DNA of 49,499 bases, taken from NCBI RefSeq assembly GCF_014648095.1, contig NZ_BMQL01000032.1:1-49499 (forward strand). The letters run 5' to 3'. Positions 28,039-36,114 of the stretch are shown here, piece after piece (the first letter of the stretch is position 1; each line of letters begins with the position of its first letter). This DNA is from Deinococcus ruber. GTDB taxonomy: Bacteria; Deinococcota; Deinococci; Deinococcales; Deinococcaceae. The position numbers and the translations under genes are program-made. Below the pieces are notes generated by a model, which had not been told where the DNA came from, searched no databases, and worked only from the letters and a program-made list of their open reading frames with translations.

Positions 28039-30345
28039 ATGTCCGAACCGTCGGCTGTAGAACCCACGGCTGGCCGCTCGCTCAGTCAGGAACTCCAACT
28101 CATGACCGAAGCTCTGGCAGCCACCAGCCGTCAGGACGAGATCTTCCATATCATTCAGAACGCTGCTCTGCGTGTCCTGAAGGCCATCGGCGGCGCTGTC
28201 CTGCTGCTGGGCGACGCGGGCAGCACGCTGAACGTAGCGGCCAGCCAGGGCCATGCCGAGGGCGAAGCGTGCGTCTGGCAACACGTCCCGTCTGACCACA
28301 CCACGCCTGCGGGCGTCGCCCTGATGTCGAATCAGGCCCTCTACTTCGAGCAGCAGAACGACCTGCTGGAAGCCTACCCTCAGTTCAGCAAACGCGCCGA
28401 CGCGGGCACCCCGGTGGCGCGCGCCGTCCTGCCGATGTACCTGGATGAGCAGCCCCTCGGCGTCCTGATCTTCGACTTCCAGGAGCCGCATGACTTTCCC
28501 CGGGTGGAACGGCGATTCCTGCCGATCCTGGCGGCCCAGTGCGCCGTGGCACTGGGAAGAGCGCGTGCGGTTCAGAATCTCGAAGCGCAGGTCGCCGGGC
28601 GAACGCGGCAGCTTAACGAGGAGCGGGCGGCCCTCGACGCCTTCGTCGATTACAGCGAGCTGATCGGCACCGAGACCGACGTGAGCGTTCTGGCACAGCG
28701 AGCGGTGGAGGTGCTACGTGCCCGCTTTGCCGACTGTTCCGGTGGCTATTACGGACGGTCTGGTACCCGGTGGACCCTTCGCAGCTGGACTGGCGACCTG
28801 AATGAGCGGCCCGATGTTCTGGCTCGGCTGCACCCCGAACTCCCGAGCGACATGCCCTTCATCAGCGAACTTCTGAGCACCCGCGAGTTTATCTTCACCG
28901 AGCGCTGGGACGCTGAACACATGGGCACCGAGAACGGCGAGACATACGGCACGGTGGCCGCCTATCCGGTGATCGTCGGCCCTGTCATGGAAGGCTTCAT
29001 CGTGCTGGGTCTCAAAGACGCCTCGGAATGGAATGAACGCGACCGGGCCATCTTCCGGACGGTAGGACGTGGACTGACGCTGGCCCTGGAGCGCAGCGAG
29101 CAGAGCGTGCGGCTGGCCGCCCAGAACGCTGAACTGGAGGCGCGGACTCAGGCGCTGGAAGCCCTGATGCAGCTGACGCAGGAGCTTGGTACCGACACGG
29201 AGCCACTCACGCTGATTCAGAAGGCCCAGGAGCTGACGCTCGACCTGCTGCCACCAGGATTCGCAGCGTATTACGAACCGCAGGACCACCGCTGGCGACT
29301 GCTCATGCAGACGGGCGACGCGGGTTCGGCGTTTTTGCAGGCGGCCATCGATGAGGGCTTTCCCATCGGACACACGCCGAGTTTCGATGTCGTGGCGCAG
29401 ACGGGCGAACCCGCGTTTATCGACGCTTACATCCGCGACATCGACGTTTCGTCGGGTGAAGCCAATCATGTCGCGGCCCACGCCACCTTGCCGCTGCTGG
29501 TCGAGGGTCAGTTCCGGGGCATCTTCAATCTTCCGATATTCCGGCATCATCAGTGGACGGCGGCTGACCGCGCCCTGCTGATCACCACCGTGCAGTACCT
29601 GGGTCTGGTGCTGGCACGCGCCCAGAGTTACGACGCCCTGGCACAGAGCAACCGGGAATTACAGGCCTCGAACAGCGAGCTGGAAGCGTTCACCTATTCC
29701 GCCTCTCACGATCTGAGAACACCGGTGCGGCACGTGATGGCCTTTGCCGAGCTGGCCCAGAAGGCCCTGGAAAAGACGCCCAACGACAAGGCGCAGCAGT
29801 ACCTGGGAATCGTCAAGCAGGGAGCGCAGCGCATGAACGCCCTGATCGACGGGATGCTGGTTCTCTCCCGGTCAGGGCGGCAGGAACTGGATATGCGGCC
29901 AGTCGATCTGAACGAGCTGGTCACTCAGGCCCGGCGAGATGTCGAGGCCGAGTTCGGTAAACATCCGGTGCGGTGGCACATCGGTGAGCTGCCGCAGGTA
30001 CAGGGCGACCGGGATCTGCTGCAACAGGTCGTCAGCAATCTGCTGAGCAACGCGGTGAAATATTCCAGCCAGCGCGAGGTGTCGGAAGTGCAGATCTGGA
30101 GCGAGCGAACGCCCTCTGGGTGGCGCGTGTGCGTGCAGGACAATGGCGTCGGCTTCGATGCCAGATACACCGACCGACTGTTCGGCATCTTCCAGCGCCT
30201 GCACAGCGAGCGTGATTTCCAGGGAACCGGGGTGGGGCTTGCCACGGTGAAGCGGATCGTGCTGAAACACGGCGGTCAGGTGTTTGCGACCAGCCATGCG
30301 CCTTCCGGTGCGACCTTTGGCTTTACCGTCCCGGCAGGTCGCTGA
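28039..30345 (+). CDS. Multi-GAF sensor histidine kinase
   Basis: This 768-residue soluble kinase follows the PAS kinase by about 100 bp. Three GAF-like domains (about residues 25-175, 205-370 and 400-535) are joined by coiled-coil linkers such as 'NLEAQVAGRTRQLNEERAAL' and 'LAAQNAELEARTQALEALMQ'. HisKA has His557 in 'TYSASHDLRTPVRHVMAF', and HATPase_c has 'NLLSNAVKYSS', 'VQDNGVGFDARY' and 'GTGVGLATVKRIVLKHGG'. The kinase core resembles phytochrome-type kinases, but the first GAF lacks an evident chromophore Cys-His pair, so I do not call it a phytochrome. The ATG at 28039 was chosen because a TATTCT box ends five bases before it; an ATG at 27997 with a badly spaced AAGGA is the alternative. 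Confidence 0.92.
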   Translation: MSEPSAVEPTAGRSLSQELQLMTEALAATSRQDEIFHIIQNAALRVLKAIGGAVLLLGDAGSTLNVAASQGHAEGEACVWQHVPSDHTTPAGVALMSNQALYFEQQNDLLEAYPQFSKRADAGTPVARAVLPMYLDEQPLGVLIFDFQEPHDFPRVERRFLPILAAQCAVALGRARAVQNLEAQVAGRTRQLNEERAALDAFVDYSELIGTETDVSVLAQRAVEVLRARFADCSGGYYGRSGTRWTLRSWTGDLNERPDVLARLHPELPSDMPFISELLSTREFIFTERWDAEHMGTENGETYGTVAAYPVIVGPVMEGFIVLGLKDASEWNERDRAIFRTVGRGLTLALERSEQSVRLAAQNAELEARTQALEALMQLTQELGTDTEPLTLIQKAQELTLDLLPPGFAAYYEPQDHRWRLLMQTGDAGSAFLQAAIDEGFPIGHTPSFDVVAQTGEPAFIDAYIRDIDVSSGEANHVAAHATLPLLVEGQFRGIFNLPIFRHHQWTAADRALLITTVQYLGLVLARAQSYDALAQSNRELQASNSELEAFTYSASHDLRTPVRHVMAFAELAQKALEKTPNDKAQQYLGIVKQGAQRMNALIDGMLVLSRSGRQELDMRPVDLNELVTQARRDVEAEFGKHPVRWHIGELPQVQGDRDLLQQVVSNLLSNAVKYSSQREVSEVQIWSERTPSGWRVCVQDNGVGFDARYTDRLFGIFQRLHSERDFQGTGVGLATVKRIVLKHGGQVFATSHAPSGATFGFTVPAGR

Positions 30346-30426
30346 AGGATTTCAAGCAGCGCGGAAGATTCGGAAGTATTGTTCGGGCACTGCTTGGTCG
30401 GGCACAGTACCCGCCGCCACGCTTCC

Positions 30427-32157
30427 TCAGCGAAACGCCCCCGTGCACCAGGCGGTGGTATCGCTCCAGCCCCCTGCGTTCGTGGCCCAGTGTGCCGCCA
30501 CAAAGGTATTGCCCGTCGAGCGGCGCACGGTCATGGTGTTGGAGTTCCCGTTGTTCCACACAGCCCCGATGTCGCTGCGACCATCTCCATCGAAATCGCC
30601 CACCATCCACTTGACCGCGCCCCCCTGAATCCAGCCGCCGTCACGGACGCTCCAGGCCGAGGGGGCAGAGAACTGCCTGCCGCTCGACACACTGACCTTG
30701 ATCGACGCCTGCCCCAGATCGTTCCACAGTTCGGCCACGTCGCTCAGACCGTCACCATTGAAGTCACCGCTGGCAAAGACCGAAGTATTCGACCAGCGCC
30801 CGGCGTCGGTCAGCCAGTGGGTATGCGTCAGGGCCGTGCCCGTCGACTGCCTGACGGTCAGCGTGGTGCGGCCATCATTGTTCCAGGCCGCGCCGATGTC
30901 GGTTCGCCCGTCGCCGTTGAAGTCGCCCGCGAACCACTTGACCGAGTCTGCCCAGCCGCCGTCACGGTCACTCCACTGCGACCAGTGCAGAAACTTCTGA
31001 CCGTCGGACAGATAAACGGCCACCGACACCTTGCCACCGTTGTTCCAGATCCCCGCCACGTCGGTTTTGCCGTCGCCGTTGTAGTCGCCTGGCAGCCACA
31101 CGGTACTGTCGGCCCAGCCGCCCGCGTCAGCCAGCCAGTGCACCTGCTGAAAGGTGCTGCCGTTCGAGAGGCGGATCGTCAGGGTGTTGTGACCGCCGTT
31201 GTTCCAGGCCGCGCCGATATCGGTTCGTCCGTCGCCGTTAAAGTCGCCCGCGAACCACTTGATCGAGTCTCCCCAGCCGCCGTCACGGTCGCTCCACTGC
31301 GACCAGTACAGGAATTTTGTGCGGTCGGTCGGATACACCGCAACCGAGAGCTTGCCGCCGTTGTTCCATGCGCCTGCCAGCGACGCGGCGTTGCGGGCAG
31401 GCGCCGAGGCACAACTGTTCTTCGCCGCGACGTTGGGAATGCGAACGCCGTAGATCGCCTGAACGCCCTGAATGTCGACATCTGTCAGGTTGCCCGTCAT
31501 ATTGCCGTCACGGTTGCAGTAGTTCATGATCGAGTCGCGGTCATAGGCGGTGATCGGCGTGGTGTTGGCCTCGTTGCCGGACGACGCGCAGTGAACTGGC
31601 CCTTCCACGTTGCCGGGCGTGTCCTGCTCGTGAATAAAGCCGAGGACATGACCGAACTCGTGAACCCCCACGTATTCCACGCGGCCCCGGTTGGCGCTGC
31701 CGTCGGGGTTGAACGACAGATTGACTCCCGGATTATTGTCGGCTGCGCTGCTCAGCGCCGCCATTCCGACCCGTGCCGACCCGCCTGCCCCGGCATTGTC
31801 GGTTCCCTGCGGCGAAATTCGGATGCGAACCTGTTTGAGCGTGGCACTTCCACCGATCCCCCCGGTCGGGCAGGCCCCCCAGCCGGTGAACTGCACATTC
31901 GCGTACCACTGCCAGGTATTGGTGACGGCGGCCTGAACGATGTCCTTCTCACGGGCGTAGCCGGGCGTTTCCCAGCACACCGGAACCTGATTGCCGTTTG
32001 CCCGCCAGTCGGCCACGTTGCTGATGGTCAGGGGCTGGGACGTGCTGCCGATCTGCTGCTGTGCACTGACGCTGCCGAGCAGCAGCCCGGCCAGAAGAAC
32101 GCTTCTCAGGGGCGAATAGCCGCTCCTGGGCTGGCAAGACGCGACAACCTGATTCAT
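30427..32157 (-). CDS. Secreted metzincin metalloprotease with FG-GAP/VCBS repeats
   Basis: This 576-residue exported protein has a signal peptide ('VLLAGLLLGSVSAQ'). A zinc protease domain of about 230 residues follows, with 'HEFGHVLGFIHEQD', the extended HExxHxxGxxHE zinc site of the astacin-like metzincins, and a Met-turn in 'SIMNYC'. The second half consists of about six FG-GAP/VCBS-like repeats with calcium-loop patterns ('GDFNGDGRTDIGAAWNN', 'GDYNGDGKTDVAGIWNN', 'GDFDGDGRSDIGAVWNN'). Two blocks 107 residues apart are almost identical. The protein probably binds calcium and a surface or polymer through the repeats while digesting protein or peptidoglycan-linked peptides. AGGAGG lies eight bases before the ATG. 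Confidence 0.92.
   Translation of the reverse strand: MNQVVASCQPRSGYSPLRSVLLAGLLLGSVSAQQQIGSTSQPLTISNVADWRANGNQVPVCWETPGYAREKDIVQAAVTNTWQWYANVQFTGWGACPTGGIGGSATLKQVRIRISPQGTDNAGAGGSARVGMAALSSAADNNPGVNLSFNPDGSANRGRVEYVGVHEFGHVLGFIHEQDTPGNVEGPVHCASSGNEANTTPITAYDRDSIMNYCNRDGNMTGNLTDVDIQGVQAIYGVRIPNVAAKNSCASAPARNAASLAGAWNNGGKLSVAVYPTDRTKFLYWSQWSDRDGGWGDSIKWFAGDFNGDGRTDIGAAWNNGGHNTLTIRLSNGSTFQQVHWLADAGGWADSTVWLPGDYNGDGKTDVAGIWNNGGKVSVAVYLSDGQKFLHWSQWSDRDGGWADSVKWFAGDFNGDGRTDIGAAWNNDGRTTLTVRQSTGTALTHTHWLTDAGRWSNTSVFASGDFNGDGLSDVAELWNDLGQASIKVSVSSGRQFSAPSAWSVRDGGWIQGGAVKWMVGDFDGDGRSDIGAVWNNGNSNTMTVRRSTGNTFVAAHWATNAGGWSDTTAWCTGAFR
30880..31345 (-). repeat. 321-bp direct repeat inside the metalloprotease gene
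   Basis: The sequence from 30881 recurs from 31202 (offset 321 bp, 107 codons). The first 100 bases are nearly identical. The repeat corresponds to a pair of FG-GAP units. Confidence 0.75.
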
Positions 32158-32529
32158 GGCCGACCTCCTGAAAGAGTGCTGCTCCACGCGGGCGTTCGGA
32201 CGGACTTCTGAGACGCCCGTATGGTACGTACCCGGCAGTCCTGTTGTCTTGGGAGGAGCTGTCCCAGACGGTAGGACAGGTCAGAGGGCGGTGGCCGCCC
32301 CGGAGCGACAGGCATTCAGGCGGTGCGGGTTCCCGTCCATTCTCCGGTAAACTGCGGTGCAGATCCTGGCTCTGTGAAGCGCTTCAGCAGCGCTGGAATG
32401 TACGTAGACCCCTGCCAGGGTGCCTGCAAACACGGGTGGTATTGCCGAGTGGTGTTCTGAAGACTGACCCGGTTCCTTACGGAGCACTCGCTGTGGTTCT
32501 GGATCTCGCACAGCTTTCAGGAGGTGGTG
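32158..32529. promoter_or_regulatory. Divergent promoter region, protease and SARP-type regulator
   Basis: No coding sequence is supported. Two perfect palindromes stand out: GGTACGTACC at 32223-32232 and TGAAGCGCTTCA at 32375-32386. Overlapping short inverted repeats (TGGGA/TCCCA and TGTCC/GGACA) occur near 32254-32281. Any of these could be binding sites for the divergently encoded regulator, but that is inference only. Confidence 0.4.
32519..32524 (+). promoter_or_regulatory. Ribosome-binding site deciding the SARP-regulator start
   Basis: AGGAGG overlaps the first of three consecutive GTG codons, which makes the third GTG (32530, spacing 5) the most plausible start. Confidence 0.55.
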
Positions 32530-35500
32530 GTGGACACGCAGAGCCAGCAGGTCGCCAATCGGCTGAGAGGGCTGACGGCCCGGCGTGCAGGTCTGGCTAT
32601 CGGCCTGTGGGGTGAGCCGGGCATCGGCAAAACGCATCTGGCGAAGGCCCTGCTCAGAGCCACCCCCTGTCCCTCCCTGAGCGTGCGGGCCACGCAGCCC
32701 CTCGAAGACGTGGCCTTGATTCTCCCCCACTCGAAGAACGCCAGTGCGTGGCTCGGGCAGTCGCTTGAGCGCCTTGCCCGGCGAGAGCCGTTTACCGGCG
32801 AGCAGGTCGTTGAAGTGCTGAGTGCTCAGCTGGCTCTCGCGGCCCCGCTGGTGCTGCATGCCGAAGACCTGCACGAGTGCTCGCCCGATCAGCTGCGGCT
32901 GTGGAGCCTTCTGGCAGCCCGCGTGATCCGCAGTCGGGGCGTCGGACTGCTGTTCACCAGCCGAACCGTGCCCCCGAAAGGCACCGAGGCCGTGCGCGTT
33001 TCTCCTCTGAGCCGCGCCGAATCGGACGTGCTGCTGAACTCGGAAGTGGGAGCAACCCTGCCGCACGAGGCGCTCGCGTGGATTTTCGAGCGGGCCGCTG
33101 GCAATCCGCTGTTCACGCTGGAATTCTTCCGGTTCCTGGCCCGGCAGGGGCTGCTGTGGAACGATGCGCGGCGCTGGCGCTGGCGGATGCCCGAGCAGCG
33201 GATCATTCCGACATCGGTCGAGGCGCTGATCGAACAGGTCATCGCCTCGGTGTCTGAAGCCGAGGGGGCCGAGACGGTTCTTCAGGCCAGGGCGATCCTC
33301 GGCCCGGATGCGGCAGCGTCTCGGGTGGCACAGGTCGCCGGACTGAGCGCCGAGGAACTTCAACGGGCGACCACGCACCTGACGCGGGCCGGACTGCTGC
33401 TGGACGGTGAGGTCGCCCATCCGCTGTATGCCGAGGTCGTGGTGCGCGGTCTTTCGGCCCAGCAACGCCAGCGGCTGGCACGCCGGGCGATCACGGCCTA
33501 CAGCGGCACGCCACAGCAGGCCGCGCCGTTTGTCCGTGACGCGGCACTCCCGCCAGATCACGCACTGGAGCTGCTAAAACAGGCAGCCCACGACGCTCAG
33601 GGAGGACACACCCGCTGGCTCGTTCAGGCTGCCGAGTACGCCAGTGGTCTGGAGCAGGCCACTCTGGCGCTCGAAGCGGCGACAGCCCTCCGGGGAAGCG
33701 ATCTGCCCACGGCGGTCCGGCTGGGTGAGCTGGCTCTGAAGCTGAACCCCCACGACGTCCAGACCATCGACCTGCTGGCCGGGATCTACGCGACGCGGAG
33801 AGAGCAGGACGCGCTCGAACGGGTGCTGGCTCAACTCCCTGAGAGCGAGCAGGGTGAACGCGGTCTGTGGCGGCAGGTTCGCCTCAAAGGCATCGCCGGA
33901 GACGATCAGGCCGTTTACGATCTGGTGCGGCAGTATCCTGGCCTCCTTCAGTCCAACCCGGAAACCTGTTACGACATCGCGTGGTCGCTGCTGAACCTGG
34001 GCCTCATCGAAGAGGCCGAGCAACTGACGAACGAAGCTCAGCAGCATCCGGAGCTGACAGACCGTACCAGGGCACTGTTCAGCTATTTGCAGGGCGTGAT
34101 CAGTTCAGACCGCGCCGAAAACGGGGCAGCAGAGCTGTACTTTCGCCAGTCGCTCGCAGTCTCCCGCACGCTGAAATCGACCCACAACATTATTTCCAGT
34201 CTGCATGCCCACGCTTCGATTTTGCAGAACCTGGGGCAGTACAGCGAAGCGCTGGCAGAGTTGCAGGAAGCGGCGACCCTGAGTCTGCAACGCGGTCATA
34301 TCGTGCAGTTCGCCGAGGCCAATCTTGCCGTCGCCGACCAACTCGTGTGGCACGGCGAGTACGAACACGCCGAAAGCCTGTATCTGGACAGCCTGAGCAT
34401 TCTGGAGCGGGGAAAACCGAACGGATTTCTGATCGACTGCCTGAATGGGCTGGCCGAGCTGTACTCGACCTTGAAAACGGCCTTCAACGTCACCCTCGCC
34501 CGGAAGTACGCCTCTGAAGCCCTGCGGGTGTCGAAGGCGCTCGATCATCCGGTGGGCCTGGCTTACGCGACCCGGACTCTGACCACGACGCTGCTGCTGG
34601 ACGGTCAGATGGTGAGGGCCAGAAACAGCGCCGACGAAGCCCTGACGCTGGCGCTCGCCAGCCAGCGGCCCCGCCAGCTGAGGGCGGCGTACCACGTCAG
34701 AGCCACGGTTGCGCGGGCAATGGGCGAACACGAACTGGCCCGGCAGAGTCTGGATGAGGCGCTCCGACTGGCCGCAGAGATCGCCGAACCGTTCCCGAAA
34801 AGGCTCCTCGAACTTGAGCAGAGCGCCCTGAACGGCGACACCGAACAGGTCAGAGAGCATCTTCGGTGGTTTGAGCGGCAGGGATTGGGGTACGGCGTAG
34901 ATCTGGCGCAGCGCCTCGTTCCGGAGCTGGTCGGGGCGGCCACGAGCGAGGGAGCAGCGTCCGCTCCGGTGGCCGAATGTCAGCTGGAAGTGCTCGGCCC
35001 CATGCGCCTGACGACCAGATCGCAGACCGCCGTGGTGCGGGGCCGCAAGCGCCAGGAACTGCTCGCCCTTCTGCTGGAAGCGAGGATGGCGGGCCGCGCC
35101 TCGGTGTCACGGCTCCGGCTGACCGAGGCGCTGTATCCCGATCACGCCGAAATGCGGGCTGGAACGCTGCTGGCCGATCTGGTGTATCAGGTGCGCGAGA
35201 CGCTCGGAGCCGAAATCGTCAGCACGACCACCGACGGGTACATGCTGGGCGCGAGCGTTTCCAGCGACGCCGAAGCCTTCCTGACGAACGGCGACACCCG
35301 GCTGTGGCGCGGCCCCGTGTTCGGTGGTCTGGATCTGGCGGGCCGTTCCGAGGCTGTCCGTGAGGCGCTGTCTCAGGCACTGCGGGCGCGAATCGGGGCC
35401 GAGTTGACCTCTCGACCTTCCGAGGCTGTGCGGGCGGCCCAGCTGCTTCTTGACGCCGATCCATACGATCTCAAAGCGCTGGCACTGGCGCTGCGGGCCT

Positions 35501-35643
35501 GGCAGGGTATGGGCAACACCGGGGGGCTCAGCCGCGCCTACGACCTTGCCAGAGCGCAGTTTTCGGCAGTCGGTGAGAATCTGCCGGAGCGCTGGGAGGA
35601 TTTTCTGCTGGCAACGCCTGACACCGCCCCCGCCGCAACCTGA
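32530..35643 (+). CDS. ATPase-TPR regulator with C-terminal SARP/BTAD domains
   Basis: This 1037-residue protein begins with a STAND-type NTPase domain: Walker A 'GEPGIGKT' at residues 28-35, Walker B-like 'LVLHAEDLHEC', and an arginine-rich 'LLFTSRTVPP'. A long helical TPR region follows (about residues 330-800, for example 'TCYDIAWSLLNLGLIEEAEQL' in two helices). The C-terminus from about residue 817 starts 'LEVLGPMRLTT' and contains an OmpR-like winged helix plus a BTAD domain, as in AfsR/SARP regulators. In AfsR the DNA-binding and BTAD parts come first, so the order is reversed here. It is probably a ligand-responsive transcription factor. Three GTG codons run in tandem at 32524-32532; AGGAGG at 32519-32524 overlaps the first and best fits the third. 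Confidence 0.85.
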   Translation: MDTQSQQVANRLRGLTARRAGLAIGLWGEPGIGKTHLAKALLRATPCPSLSVRATQPLEDVALILPHSKNASAWLGQSLERLARREPFTGEQVVEVLSAQLALAAPLVLHAEDLHECSPDQLRLWSLLAARVIRSRGVGLLFTSRTVPPKGTEAVRVSPLSRAESDVLLNSEVGATLPHEALAWIFERAAGNPLFTLEFFRFLARQGLLWNDARRWRWRMPEQRIIPTSVEALIEQVIASVSEAEGAETVLQARAILGPDAAASRVAQVAGLSAEELQRATTHLTRAGLLLDGEVAHPLYAEVVVRGLSAQQRQRLARRAITAYSGTPQQAAPFVRDAALPPDHALELLKQAAHDAQGGHTRWLVQAAEYASGLEQATLALEAATALRGSDLPTAVRLGELALKLNPHDVQTIDLLAGIYATRREQDALERVLAQLPESEQGERGLWRQVRLKGIAGDDQAVYDLVRQYPGLLQSNPETCYDIAWSLLNLGLIEEAEQLTNEAQQHPELTDRTRALFSYLQGVISSDRAENGAAELYFRQSLAVSRTLKSTHNIISSLHAHASILQNLGQYSEALAELQEAATLSLQRGHIVQFAEANLAVADQLVWHGEYEHAESLYLDSLSILERGKPNGFLIDCLNGLAELYSTLKTAFNVTLARKYASEALRVSKALDHPVGLAYATRTLTTTLLLDGQMVRARNSADEALTLALASQRPRQLRAAYHVRATVARAMGEHELARQSLDEALRLAAEIAEPFPKRLLELEQSALNGDTEQVREHLRWFERQGLGYGVDLAQRLVPELVGAATSEGAASAPVAECQLEVLGPMRLTTRSQTAVVRGRKRQELLALLLEARMAGRASVSRLRLTEALYPDHAEMRAGTLLADLVYQVRETLGAEIVSTTTDGYMLGASVSSDAEAFLTNGDTRLWRGPVFGGLDLAGRSEAVREALSQALRARIGAELTSRPSEAVRAAQLLLDADPYDLKALALALRAWQGMGNTGGLSRAYDLARAQFSAVGENLPERWEDFLLATPDTAPAAT

Positions 35644-35724
35644 ACAGCCGAATCCGGACCGAATCCGATTCGCTTCCGATCTGGCGTCCCTCACACTGCC
35701 CGGTACAGGGAGGTGAGACAGGTT

Positions 35725-35970
35725 GTGGAACACCGCACCGAAGAACCGGTGTACCGGACACCACTTCGCTACCGGCTGTGTCCGAAATGTGCGCGTGCCG
35801 TGCCGATCAGTTCGCCCGAGCACTACTGCATCAATGACGGCAGCTGGCTGCTGGAGGCGTGTCCTCTGTGCAGCGCCCCGATTTTCAGCCCCTATGCGTG
35901 TTACTGCGCCAGCTGCGGCGAAGCCCTGCGCGCCCCAGACAGGCAGGAGGACGCCATGAATTCCGGCTGA
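35725..35970 (+). CDS. Small double zinc-ribbon protein
   Basis: This 81-residue protein has four Cys clusters: 'LCPKCARAV', 'EHYCINDG', 'EACPLCSAP' and 'CYCASCGEAL'. This is the layout of two zinc ribbons. No other domain is present. It follows the SARP-type regulator by 81 bp and precedes the lipoprotein gene by 144 bp on the same strand, so the three may be co-transcribed. The GTG at 35725 is about 10 bases after GGGAGGTGAG; an in-frame GTG at 35713 lies inside that ribosome-binding site. The function is unknown; a regulatory or scaffolding partner of the upstream ATPase is conceivable. Confidence 0.7.
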   Translation: MEHRTEEPVYRTPLRYRLCPKCARAVPISSPEHYCINDGSWLLEACPLCSAPIFSPYACYCASCGEALRAPDRQEDAMNSG

Positions 35971-36114
35971 TCTTCGCGGCGAACGACGCTGCTGAGGACG
36001 GCGACCTTCATCCGGACAGCACACACGGCTGTGCGCCTGTACCGATCTGACAGCGTCGTCCAGCGGCCTTTCTCTTTTGACAACCAGCTCAGACCACCAG
36101 AAGGAGACTGCCCT

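Noticed and set aside
28039..30345. Assignment of the GAF kinase as a bacteriophytochrome
   Set aside because: The kinase core is similar, but the bilin-binding PAS-GAF-PHY arrangement and a chromophore Cys are not evident.
30379..32211. 610-codon open frame opposite the metalloprotease gene
   Set aside because: Its repeats mirror the FG-GAP repeats of the real gene on the other strand, and it has no signal or domain.
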